A DNA stretch of 59,255 nucleotides from SUG2458 sp051872335 (lineage in GTDB: Bacteria > Bacillota_I > Bacilli_A > RFN20 > CAG-826), in the NCBI GenBank assembly GCA_051872335.1, contig JBJEDT010000051.1, positions 1 through 59,255 on the forward strand, given 5' to 3'. Under the pieces are notes generated by a model. The model did not search any database and had not been told where the DNA came from. It was given only the letters and a program-made list of their open reading frames with translations. How positions within the stretch are numbered: the stretch's first letter is position 1; each line of letters starts with the position of its first letter. Below are positions 1 through 7,403 of this stretch, one piece after another. The translations under genes were made by a program, and so were the position numbers.

Positions 1-95
1 AGGACTCTTTTATTTTCCTAAATTTAGTCTCACATCATTTGAATTAGTACAAATTTGAAAATTGTAAAAAAAAATAATTACTATAGATTAAATTA

Positions 96-104
96 TGCTA
101 TAAT
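96..104 (+). promoter_or_regulatory. extended -10 promoter element
   Basis: TGCTATAAT at 96-104 is a perfect -10 hexamer with the TGn extension. No convincing -35 lies 17 bases upstream. The expected start of transcription is about 7 bases downstream, just before the CGGTGA ribosome binding site of the gene at 123, so the leader would be very short. Confidence 0.5.
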
Positions 105-122
105 TTTAACCGGTGAATAATT

Positions 123-1100
123 ATGGAAAAATTACTTATTAGTAGTTGCTTACTAGGCAACAATTGCCGTTATGACGGAAAAAATAACAAAATTAAAAAA
201 TTAAACGAATTAAAAAAATATTACGAACTTGTACCAGTTTGTCCTGAAGTTGATGGAGGTTTACCAACTCCTCGTATTCCAAGTGAAATCAGTAATGATA
301 AAGTCATCAACAAAGAATATGAAGATAATACTAGTTATTTTAAAAAAGGTGCTGAAATTGCTTTATCTATTTGTAAAGAACAGAATATTACAAAAGCTTT
401 ATTAAAATCAAATAGTCCAAGTTGTGGTTCAAATAAAATTTATGATGGTACATTTACTTCTACTTTAATTGATGGTGATGGAGTAACTGCAAAACTTCTT
501 AAAGAAAATCAAATTAAGGTATTTACAGAGAATGATATTGATGAGTTATTACCAAAAAAGAAAGATACTGATAACACTAATAATAAAAAATTATCTACTC
601 ATCAACTAATTAAAAAAATGTGCCTTGTTGCTTTATTTGCAGCTATTACATTTATCATTACATTTTTCTTACAAATACCTATCTCTAATGGTGCTGGATA
701 TTTGAATTTATCAGATGCAATTATTTTATTAGCAGCGTGTATCATTGATCCTGTTTCAGGAGCAATAGTTGGTGCAATTGGAGCTGGATTAGCTGATTTA
801 TTTTCTGGTTATGGAATGTATGTTCCATTTACTATTGTAATTAAAGCTCTTGAAGCCTTAATTGCAGGATATGGCTTTAAGAAACTAAAACAACCATTCT
901 TCAAATATCTATTTATTTTTGTTGGTGCTTTATGTAATCCTATTTTTTACACTATTCCAGATGGTATCTTCTTTGAATTAAGTGGATTACTCTCAGGCCT
1001 TCCAATGAATACATTACAAGCTTGTATTAATAGTATTATTTCAATAGCTCTTGTTATACTAGTTAGTAAACTTAATATAATAGAAAAAATCAGTCATTAG
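123..1100 (+). CDS. DUF523/TudS-like desulfidase fused to an ECF transporter S component
   Basis: Two-domain protein of 325 residues. Residues 1-150 match the DUF523 family, whose characterised member TudS is an Fe-S thiouracil desulfidase. The three expected cluster cysteines are visible: C9 in SSCLLG, C40 in VPVCPEV and C101 in SNSPSCGS. After a polar linker (about 145-160), residues 165-325 form a membrane domain of roughly six segments with the S-component signature GYLNLSDAIILLAA followed by GAIVGAIGAGLADLFSGY. S components bind a vitamin or base and work with a shared EcfA/A'/T module, which is not encoded here. The fusion suggests uptake coupled to desulfurisation or processing of a small heterocycle, but the substrate is not visible. 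The start ATG follows CGGTGA. The 3' end overlaps trmL by 11 bases. Confidence 0.85.
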   Translation: MEKLLISSCLLGNNCRYDGKNNKIKKLNELKKYYELVPVCPEVDGGLPTPRIPSEISNDKVINKEYEDNTSYFKKGAEIALSICKEQNITKALLKSNSPSCGSNKIYDGTFTSTLIDGDGVTAKLLKENQIKVFTENDIDELLPKKKDTDNTNNKKLSTHQLIKKMCLVALFAAITFIITFFLQIPISNGAGYLNLSDAIILLAACIIDPVSGAIVGAIGAGLADLFSGYGMYVPFTIVIKALEALIAGYGFKKLKQPFFKYLFIFVGALCNPIFYTIPDGIFFELSGLLSGLPMNTLQACINSIISIALVILVSKLNIIEKISH

Positions 1101-1112
1101 ACTGATTTTTTT
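1084..1112. terminator. bidirectional terminator over the convergent 3' ends
   Basis: AATCAGTC (1088-1095), loop ATTA, GACTGATT (1100-1107), with A-run before and T-run after. It covers the stop codons of both the TudS-ECF gene and trmL, so it can end transcription from both directions. Confidence 0.8.
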
Positions 1113-1623
1113 CTTCAACTAAAAAGTCTTCACCTTTTATAACTTCGTGCTTTGCAAGATTTATAAAATCATGTTGACGAGCAATCTCACTTACAACAAT
1201 TGCAACGCAATTTGATAAATTCATACTACGAGCATTTGCTATCATCGGTATACGTAAACATCTATCTAGATGATCACGCAAAATATCATGATCTATACCT
1301 GTTGATTCTCGACCAAACATTACATAAACTTCTTCATTTGTATAATCTTTATATTGGACATCACTATAAGTTTTTTTAGCATATCTAGTTATATAATAAA
1401 TCTCTTTATCATGAAACTTTTCATAAAATTCTTCATAATTGTGATAATAATTTAAATCTAAAGAATCAATATAATCCATTCCTGCTCTTCTTAAAGATTT
1501 ATCATCTATAGAAAATGGTAAAGGCCCAATAATATGTAAACGTGCATTCATTGAAACACAAGTACGCATGATGTTTCCAGTATTTTGAGGAATTTCTGGG
1601 TGATATAAAATAACATTAATCAT
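1090..1623 (-). CDS. trmL: tRNA (cytidine/uridine-34 2'-O)-methyltransferase TrmL
   Basis: SPOUT-class methyltransferase of 177 residues, full length for TrmL, which methylates the ribose of the wobble nucleotide in some tRNA-Leu species. The family opening ILYHPEIPQNTGNIMRTC is present, as is RRAGMDYIDSL. The C-terminal knot shows VMFGRESTGI and RIPMIANARSMNLSN, the S-adenosylmethionine-binding trefoil knot. The assigned ATG lacks a close ribosome binding site: the nearest GGAG is about 26 bases upstream. The protein start nevertheless matches the family well. It is a single gene, convergent with the TudS-ECF gene and divergent from the kinase at 1699. Confidence 0.93.
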   Translation of the reverse strand: MINVILYHPEIPQNTGNIMRTCVSMNARLHIIGPLPFSIDDKSLRRAGMDYIDSLDLNYYHNYEEFYEKFHDKEIYYITRYAKKTYSDVQYKDYTNEEVYVMFGRESTGIDHDILRDHLDRCLRIPMIANARSMNLSNCVAIVVSEIARQHDFINLAKHEVIKGEDFLVEEKNQSND

Positions 1624-1698
1624 AATAAATAGTTTGAAAAATAGTATTCTCCTTTTCCTAATTTAGTATATAATAAAATTTAGTAAGGAGGAATAAAA

Positions 1699-2529
1699 AT
1701 GGCTAATTTTAAAAAAATATTTGAAAAATTATCTAATGAAAAATTATATTCTATTACTCCAATAGAAAAAGGTCTTTCAAATGAAAATTATTTAGTTAAT
1801 GATCGTTATGTCCTCCGTATTAAAAATAATATTGGTAAAAATTTTTACAGCCCTAAAACTGAATTTCAAGCAATGAAAGATATTAAAAGTTTACATCTTG
1901 ATATTTATTGTACAAACCATGATAAAAAAGGTAATAAAATTACTATCTATGAACCATTAATAAAACAATTCAATCCTAAAAAGTACACATATAAACAAAT
2001 TGAAAAAATTGCTGAAGCAATAAGAGCTTTGCATCATATAAAAACAAAAGTTACTCAAAAATTCGATTACTTTAAAAGACTACGTTATTATAAATTTATG
2101 TCAAGAACTCGTCTTGATAAACAATTAGAAAAAGAACTTATTCAAAAAGCTCATACTTATCTTGACTATTCTACAACTTGCCTATGTCATAATGACTTAG
2201 TCCCAGGAAATATTTTATTCATAGAAAATGAATTAAGAATTATAGACTATGAATTTGCTAGCTTAAATGATCCATTTTTCGATTTAGCATCTTTTTTAAG
2301 TGAAAATGATATTACTGATTTAAAAACAATAGAACTATTCTTGAAAACATATTTTTATGGATATTATAAACCTTATTTATTAACAAAAATTAAAGACTAT
2401 TTTATTCTTTTGGATTATCTCTGGTACTATTGGGCTATGATGATGTATCGCAAAATAGGTAAAGATATATATTTAGAAATTGCCGAGACAAAAAAAGAAA
2501 GATTGCTAAATGGCTTTGAATTTAAATAA
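1699..2529 (+). CDS. choline/ethanolamine kinase-like aminoglycoside-phosphotransferase-fold protein
   Basis: Protein of 276 residues with the APH/ChoK kinase fold. The N-lobe has GLSNENYLV and a lysine in YVLRIKNN. The catalytic loop is CHNDLVPGNILF (Brenner motif HxDxxxxN type) and the metal-binding segment is IIDYEFAS. This arrangement is typical of LicA-type choline kinases and related thiamine kinases, which phosphorylate a small alcohol with ATP in the cytoplasm. The strong site AGGAGG precedes the ATG, and a perfect -10 TATAAT lies at 1669-1674. No licB/licC/licD partners are next to it, so the choline assignment is family-level only; a thiamine or ethanolamine substrate is possible. 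Confidence 0.75.
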   Translation: MANFKKIFEKLSNEKLYSITPIEKGLSNENYLVNDRYVLRIKNNIGKNFYSPKTEFQAMKDIKSLHLDIYCTNHDKKGNKITIYEPLIKQFNPKKYTYKQIEKIAEAIRALHHIKTKVTQKFDYFKRLRYYKFMSRTRLDKQLEKELIQKAHTYLDYSTTCLCHNDLVPGNILFIENELRIIDYEFASLNDPFFDLASFLSENDITDLKTIELFLKTYFYGYYKPYLLTKIKDYFILLDYLWYYWAMMMYRKIGKDIYLEIAETKKERLLNGFEFK

Positions 2530-2949
2530 TTATAAATTACAGTCACCATTGTTTTCTGCTTCATAGAAACAATGGTTTTTATATTTTCCTGTATAATCTC
2601 CCCAGAAATAACTTTTACATTTGTTATTTTTTCCTGGTGCATAAAAATATAAAGCTTTATATGCTGGCTCAGCTCTCCAGAAAGTTATACAATCTTTGGC
2701 AATTTTTTTAAGTTGCTCATTTGGTCGACCATTAAATAGAGAAGATGTTGTGCCTTCAAAAGCATTTTTTTGAAATACAACTTCATTAATGGTTTTCTTA
2801 TTTTTAAATGGTTTACATGTTGCAACAACTCTATTGACTACAACATTTCCTACAAGTTTCATTCCAAAAACACCTTCACCTACTGCCTCTGCTCGCATAA
2901 TACGAGCAAGTAGTTCGATGTCTTTGCTATTATAAGGAATTCTTGACAT
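2530..2949 (-). CDS. SleB/CwlJ-like cell wall hydrolase
   Basis: Protein of 139 residues matching the hydrolase_2 (SleB/CwlJ) family. It shows the catalytic-Glu region LLARIMRAEAVGEGVFG, then VGNVVVNRVV, and the C-terminal aromatic region FYAPGKNN and FWGDYTGKY. Family members cleave peptidoglycan, often spore cortex, as lytic transglycosylase-like enzymes. There is no signal peptide or peptidoglycan-binding domain, so it resembles CwlJ rather than SleB in layout. No other sporulation genes are in the window, so a role in germination is not supported beyond the family name. The start follows AGGGG. It ends directly against the stop of the convergent kinase gene. Confidence 0.8.
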   Translation of the reverse strand: MSRIPYNSKDIELLARIMRAEAVGEGVFGMKLVGNVVVNRVVATCKPFKNKKTINEVVFQKNAFEGTTSSLFNGRPNEQLKKIAKDCITFWRAEPAYKALYFYAPGKNNKCKSYFWGDYTGKYKNHCFYEAENNGDCNL

Positions 2950-2971
2950 ACAATGCCCCTTATAAAATATA

Positions 2972-3009
2972 TGAAAAAAATAAAAAAAGAGACTAATTAA
3001 AGTCTCTTT
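2972..3009 (-). terminator. terminator of the TM2-protein gene
   Basis: Stem AAAGAGACT (2986-2994) and AGTCTCTTT (3001-3009), loop of 6 bases. Read on the minus strand it is followed by a long T-rich run. Confidence 0.75.
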
Positions 3010-3014
3010 AAGGA

Positions 3015-3221
3015 TTAATACAAGTAAACAGGTTTGTGTTTTTTACCTAATAAAACTGTAACAATATCAATTATCCAGCCAATTCCAAAGAATCCACCAG
3101 TAATTAGATAAAGAATACCACCTAATACATGACCTCTAATAATACGTATAATACCGTACCAAATCCAGCCAATCCAACCAATAATCCAGTGTACAATCCA
3201 TGGTAAACCAAAATCTTTCAT
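3015..3221 (-). CDS. small TM2-domain membrane protein
   Basis: A 68-residue protein rich in Trp, Ile and Gly with two membrane segments. The second segment carries the TM2 signature GGILYLITGGFFGIGWIIDI, and a short basic tail follows (GKKHKP). TM2 proteins are small inner-membrane proteins of unknown function. AAGGAGGAG precedes the ATG, and a strong terminator follows the stop, so it appears to be a single-gene unit. Confidence 0.8.
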   Translation of the reverse strand: MKDFGLPWIVHWIIGWIGWIWYGIIRIIRGHVLGGILYLITGGFFGIGWIIDIVTVLLGKKHKPVYLY

Positions 3222-3348
3222 TATATTTCTCCTCCTTGTTAGTAATATTTTATCATTAAAACAAGATAAGTAAAAGATAAAAGCAATTAAATTGATAAAT
3301 TTTTACTCATTTTTAGCAAAATTTTATTTGTCTATATAAATTAAACGC

Positions 3349-5001
3349 TTATTCTTTATAAAATGTTGTTCCATTATCATCTGTATACCAATAGTTTCCA
3401 ATATCATCTTTGTAACGTTCATGACCATTATAATAAGAATCATAAACTAATTCCCTTTCAGAACCGTCTTCAATAACTCTATATACATAATGTGTTGTAG
3501 GAACTATCATAAATTTTAAACTTCCAAGTGCTAATAATGAAACTAAACCAATAATAACTCCAATAAAAACTATAATAGAAATGAAAGATGTAAAATAACA
3601 TAATAATGTAAAGAAAACAGTAAATAAAGTATAGTACAAAGTTTTATTTTTATCTCTTAATAAGAGTATAGCTTTAAGAAGTAAAATAAACACTCTAGCA
3701 ATTAATTTCATAAATTGTTTTAAATATGCAACAATCACTGTTAAGAATTGCGAATTGCTTGGTTCATCAGATGCACTTTTTTGAACTTTACTTAATGCTC
3801 TATCAAGTTTTTCATAATCTATTTTGAGGAATGTTAATAAATAAATTAATAATAAGCCAACATGTGATACACAAATTGTTAATATTTGCTCCCAACTAGA
3901 GTTGTCAAAGGTATTAATGGTTTCAGAATAACCTAAACTATTATATAAAATTAAGAATAAAGCAACCATTCCCAAAGATAATATTAAACTTATAATAAAT
4001 ATTAGTACTCGGAATTTATTTTTAATATTATACATTCGATTAAATGCAAAGAAATATCCAATGGTTGGAATAAAAGAAAAGAATATTATACCAAGCGACA
4101 TAGATAGTGCTTTACCTGCTTCTAAACTTTCACCATTATATGCAACCTTATTTAGAGGATTGCACAATACATTTGTAACTCCTAGAATACCTACAACAAT
4201 TAATGCTAGATATAAAATACAAATAGCAATAGTTGAAGAAATATAATTTCTTTTAGTAATATTTTCATCTACATCATTTACTTCTATTTTATCAGCAGTA
4301 CAAACCGTATCACTTGATTCAATATTTTCAAGAGCATCCCAATGCTCATTATAGTAATCAAATACTTTTGCTGCTAATTCCTCATCTAATACAACTTTTA
4401 AAATATGTTCACCGATTTCTTCATCTTCTTCAAGAGAAAATACAATTGCTTCATTTTCATTAACACCTTCTATCTCCTCTAAAGGTTTTAAAATACAATA
4501 TAGTTTACCATTAATTGGACAAGTAAATACTTGTTTCATATTTATTAAATCTCCATTTTGAGATCTAACAGGTATATCTTCCGTATTATTTTTGTCCAAT
4601 AACATTTGTAACATTTTACTATCATGATTATACTTTAAATTATTTTCATTAGAGGTATTACCGCTTTCTTGAATAACAGCATCTTTTTCTTTATCTTTAT
4701 TTTCTTTAAAATTTTTATAATCAATAGCAGCACCTATAACTCCAAATAATCCAAAATATCCAGTAAATAATAATGACGTAATAATTATTGAAATATATTT
4801 GTAAGCAGTTTCTTTTCCTTTAAAATAATAAATAAAATAGCAAAGTCCTAAAATTATATAATAAATACCAAAATATTTAAACATAACTACATCATTATAT
4901 TCATCATTTAAAAAGAAACCTAATGCTATAAATACAATTCCAAATAAAATAAAAATTATAAATTGTGAAATGCATAAATTACGTCCATTCTTTTTTTTCA
5001 T
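3349..5001 (-). CDS. multi-spanning membrane protein with a central DUF1292-like domain
   Basis: Protein of 550 residues, function unknown. Two to four membrane segments lie at about 12-105. A soluble insert at about 150-240 resembles DUF1292 (CPINGKLYCILKPLEE, then EAIVFSLEEDEEIGEH). Several further membrane segments follow from about 255 to 510. The last 45 residues are a Tyr/Asp-rich soluble tail (YVYRVIEDGSERELVYDSYY). DUF1292 is usually a free-standing small protein of about 90 residues, so its position between membrane blocks is unusual. The start follows GTGAGGAT. It is divergent from the XRE regulator at 5226, and palindromes lie in the shared control region, suggesting that regulator may control it. 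Confidence 0.6.
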   Translation of the reverse strand: MKKKNGRNLCISQFIIFILFGIVFIALGFFLNDEYNDVVMFKYFGIYYIILGLCYFIYYFKGKETAYKYISIIITSLLFTGYFGLFGVIGAAIDYKNFKENKDKEKDAVIQESGNTSNENNLKYNHDSKMLQMLLDKNNTEDIPVRSQNGDLINMKQVFTCPINGKLYCILKPLEEIEGVNENEAIVFSLEEDEEIGEHILKVVLDEELAAKVFDYYNEHWDALENIESSDTVCTADKIEVNDVDENITKRNYISSTIAICILYLALIVVGILGVTNVLCNPLNKVAYNGESLEAGKALSMSLGIIFFSFIPTIGYFFAFNRMYNIKNKFRVLIFIISLILSLGMVALFLILYNSLGYSETINTFDNSSWEQILTICVSHVGLLLIYLLTFLKIDYEKLDRALSKVQKSASDEPSNSQFLTVIVAYLKQFMKLIARVFILLLKAILLLRDKNKTLYYTLFTVFFTLLCYFTSFISIIVFIGVIIGLVSLLALGSLKFMIVPTTHYVYRVIEDGSERELVYDSYYNGHERYKDDIGNYWYTDDNGTTFYKE

Positions 5002-5106
5002 CTAAAATCCTCACTCCCTTAAAATTAACAAATAAATTTAAATTTATAAATTACATACTACACTTTTTTCATTAGCACCTCACTTCAATTAAATTATCCA
5101 AAATTA

Positions 5107-5125
5107 TTCACTTTCATAAAGTGAA
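5107..5125. promoter_or_regulatory. perfect palindrome, candidate operator
   Basis: TTCACTTT-CAT-AAAGTGAA is an 8-bp perfect inverted repeat with a 3-base centre. It sits in the divergent region between the DUF1292 membrane protein and the XRE regulator. There is no T-run, so an operator is more likely than a terminator. Confidence 0.45.
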
Positions 5126-5170
5126 AAAATTAAAATATTGTCTACTAAAATTGTACTTTAGTATTTTTAT

Positions 5171-5215
5171 CTTGTCAATTATAAATTGTATATTAGTACA
5201 TACAATATTGACAAG
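5171..5215. promoter_or_regulatory. nested inverted repeats before the XRE gene
   Basis: CTTGTCAAT (5171-5179) and ATTGACAAG (5207-5215) are perfect 9-bp arms. TTGTAT (5186-5191) and ATACAA (5200-5205) are nested between them. The right outer arm runs into the ribosome binding site of the XRE gene at 5226, consistent with autoregulation by DNA binding or with a leader hairpin that hides the ribosome binding site. Confidence 0.45.
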
Positions 5216-5225
5216 GAGGTATTAA

Positions 5226-5510
5226 ATGATAAGCGATAAAATTAAAAAATTACGTAAAGATTTTAATATAAGTCAGGTTGAATTAGCTAACGCTTTAGGA
5301 GTAACAAAGCAATGTGTTTCAAACTGGGAAAATGATAATATATTACCATCTATTTTTATGCTAATAAAAATTGCAAAATATTTTAATGTCAGTACTGATT
5401 ATCTTCTTGATATTGATAATTCAAAGACTTTAAATGTTTCTGGACTATCCGATACTGAAATAGCTCATCTAAAAATGATTATTCAAGATTTAAAAAATAA
5501 ACAAAAATAA
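5226..5510 (+). CDS. XRE-family HTH transcriptional regulator
   Basis: A 94-residue protein. Residues 5-62 form a Cro/C1-type helix-turn-helix (KIKKLRKDFNISQVELANAL, then VTKQCVSNWENDNILPSI, then LIKIAKYFNVSTDYLL). A short C-terminal helix follows (LSDTEIAHLKMIIQDLKN), typical of single-domain regulators that dimerise through this tail. CAAGGAGG precedes the ATG. It is divergent from the DUF1292 membrane protein, and palindromes lie in the shared upstream region. The likely targets are itself and that gene; the effector is unknown. Confidence 0.88.
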   Translation: MISDKIKKLRKDFNISQVELANALGVTKQCVSNWENDNILPSIFMLIKIAKYFNVSTDYLLDIDNSKTLNVSGLSDTEIAHLKMIIQDLKNKQK

Positions 5511-5550
5511 AAACGAGTTTTGATTGTACTAATCATACACTCGTTTTTTT
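5511..5550 (+). terminator. terminator of the XRE gene
   Basis: AAACGAGT (5511-5518) and ACTCGTTT (5539-5546) with an inner GATT/AATC pairing, then a T-run to 5550. The A-run on the left makes partial function for the convergent talC gene possible. Confidence 0.75.
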
Positions 5551-5578
5551 ATCAATTAAATATTAATTTAAATATAAA

Positions 5579-6214
5579 TTATTTATTTTTTGCTTTAGCA
5601 AATATATCAAGTCCTGCATCTGTTAAAGGATGGCAAAACATTTTCTTTAATACTGCAAATGGAATAGTAGCAATATCTGCTCCTGCTAAAGAAGCTTGTT
5701 CAACATGAGCTAAATTACGAACAGATGCTGCAATTACTTGGCTTTCATAACCATAGTTATTGATCATAACCATAATTCTTTCAATTAAATCTGCTCCACT
5801 TTCACCAAAATCATCAACACGACCCATAAATGGTGAAATATAAGTTGCACCAGCTTCACATGCCATAAGTGCTTGAGGTACAGAGAAAACTAAAGTTACA
5901 TTAGTTTTAATTCCTAAACTTGTCAATTCACTACAAGCCTTAATACCATCAGGTGTCATTGGTAATTTAATAACAATATTTTTATGAATTTTAACTAATT
6001 CTTTAGCTTGAGCAACCATTACTTCGCTTGTAGATTCATCTACTTCAGCACTAATTGGTCCATCTACTAATTCTGTAATTTCTTTAATAACATCTTCTAA
6101 TTTACGTCCTTCTTTTGCTATTAAAGAAGGGTTAGTTGTAACTCCAGATATTACTCCCCATTTGCTAGCTTCACGAATATCATCAATGTTAGCTGTATCA
6201 ATAAATAATTTCAT
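5579..6214 (-). CDS. tal: transaldolase / fructose-6-phosphate aldolase family protein (TalC type)
   Basis: TIM-barrel protein of 211 residues, the size of the short FSA/TalC subfamily. The opening MKLFIDTANIDDIREA, the segment GVTTNPSLIAKEG, and NIVIKLPMTPDG with the Schiff-base lysine are all clear. SPFMGRVDDFG and VRNLAHVEQASLAGAD follow. It transfers dihydroxyacetone units in the non-oxidative pentose phosphate pathway, or cleaves fructose 6-phosphate in FSA members; the sequence alone does not decide. TAGGAGG precedes the ATG. It lies directly downstream of the soluble pyrophosphatase gene (13-base gap), probably in one transcript. Confidence 0.9.
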   Translation of the reverse strand: MKLFIDTANIDDIREASKWGVISGVTTNPSLIAKEGRKLEDVIKEITELVDGPISAEVDESTSEVMVAQAKELVKIHKNIVIKLPMTPDGIKACSELTSLGIKTNVTLVFSVPQALMACEAGATYISPFMGRVDDFGESGADLIERIMVMINNYGYESQVIAASVRNLAHVEQASLAGADIATIPFAVLKKMFCHPLTDAGLDIFAKAKNK

Positions 6215-6226
6215 TAATTTTTCCTC

Positions 6227-6763
6227 CTATTTTTTACTTTCAAATTTTTCTTGATATGAGTCAATTGCTTTTTTTATAATTTTTACTGCCTCATTTTTTC
6301 CTAAACAAGACATAACTTGAGTATTCTTTCCTTCAAGTGTTTTATAAACATTAAAGAAATGTTCAATTTCATCAAATATATGTACAGGTAATTCCGAAAT
6401 ATCTTTATAACTATTATAGATTGGATCATGTTGACATATAGCAATAATCTTATCGTCAACTGCACCATTATCAATCATATGTATGACACCAATTGGATAA
6501 CACCTTACTAATGCTAAAGGGACAATTGGTTCAGAACAAATTACTAGAACATCTAACGGGTCATTATCATCGGCATAAGTTTTCGGAATAAAGCCGTAAT
6601 TATGTGGATAATGAGTTGAGGTATACAAAATACGATCTAATATTAAAGAGCCTGTTTCTTTATCTAATTCATATTTGTTTTTACTACCTTTAGAAATCTC
6701 AATACAAACAACAAAATCTTCAGTCTTTACTCGTTCTTTTGAAATATCATGCCAAATATTCAT
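6227..6763 (-). CDS. ppa: soluble inorganic pyrophosphatase, family I
   Basis: A 178-residue family I pyrophosphatase that hydrolyses cytosolic pyrophosphate to two phosphates with Mg2+. Seen are the substrate-loop start EISKGSKNKYE, YPHNYGFIP, and the metal-binding signature DDNDPLDVLV, then VIHMIDNGAVDDKIIA. AAAGGAGGTG precedes the ATG. It is upstream of talC in the same direction. The same window also holds a membrane-bound ion-pumping pyrophosphatase at 54745, so the cell would have two competing routes for pyrophosphate. Confidence 0.93.
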   Translation of the reverse strand: MNIWHDISKERVKTEDFVVCIEISKGSKNKYELDKETGSLILDRILYTSTHYPHNYGFIPKTYADDNDPLDVLVICSEPIVPLALVRCYPIGVIHMIDNGAVDDKIIAICQHDPIYNSYKDISELPVHIFDEIEHFFNVYKTLEGKNTQVMSCLGKNEAVKIIKKAIDSYQEKFESKK

Positions 6764-6878
6764 AAATGCACCTCCTTTGCGTTATCATTATAACACAAAT
6801 TTATCTATCTGCATTGATAAGTATTTATTTATTGAAACTTTATTAAAAATTATTTAATATTAATTAACGGAGGACGAT

Positions 6879-7364
6879 ATGAACTATAAATTTTTTCCAT
6901 TATTAATAACATCATTATTATTAACTAGTTGTAGTCCTAAAAATAAAGTAACTGTAAATGTAATTAAAGATGAAAGTATTATATATGATGAAAATAAACA
7001 AGATTACAAAGATTATACTATTTCTTTAACTTTAGAAAGTTTAAATGAAAAATTAAATAATAAAGATGATTTTGTTTTAATTTTTTACGGTTCAAATTGT
7101 CAAGCTTGTAAATCTATAAAACCGTACATTATAAATTATATAACTTCATCACAATACGTTTTTTATTCGCTTGAATATGATTATTCTTTAAGTGATGAAT
7201 ATTATGAAGAAGTTTTAAATTCTATGTACGAATTCCCTTCTATTGCATTTCCACGAGTATACTTCACAAGTAATGGCGAATGTTTCTATGTTAAAAATGG
7301 CTTCAATAATGAAGAACATTCAAATCGAAATATTAAAAAATTATTTGACTATTATATCAACTAA
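6879..7364 (+). CDS. thioredoxin-like lipoprotein
   Basis: A 161-residue protein with a lipoprotein signal peptide ending LLLTSCSPK (lipobox LTSC). The C-terminal domain (about 60-161) is thioredoxin-like: FVLIFYGSNCQACKSIKPYI carries a CxxC motif (CQAC) at the expected place after the first beta strand, and FPSIAFPRVYF supplies the conserved cis-Pro region. The role would be thiol-disulfide exchange outside the membrane. CGGAGG precedes the ATG. It is monocistronic, with a terminator just after it. The partner redox protein is not encoded nearby. Confidence 0.75.
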   Translation: MNYKFFPLLITSLLLTSCSPKNKVTVNVIKDESIIYDENKQDYKDYTISLTLESLNEKLNNKDDFVLIFYGSNCQACKSIKPYIINYITSSQYVFYSLEYDYSLSDEYYEEVLNSMYEFPSIAFPRVYFTSNGECFYVKNGFNNEEHSNRNIKKLFDYYIN

Positions 7365-7371
7365 ATATAAA

Positions 7372-7395
7372 AGCACCTATCGTTTGATAGGTGCT
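7372..7395. terminator. hairpin between convergent genes
   Basis: AGCACCTATC (7372-7381), loop GTTT, GATAGGTGCT (7386-7395), a perfect 10-bp stem followed on the plus strand by a weak T-rich stretch. It serves the lipoprotein gene, and probably the convergent acetyltransferase gene. Confidence 0.7.
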
Positions 7396-7403
7396 ATTCT
7401 TAT

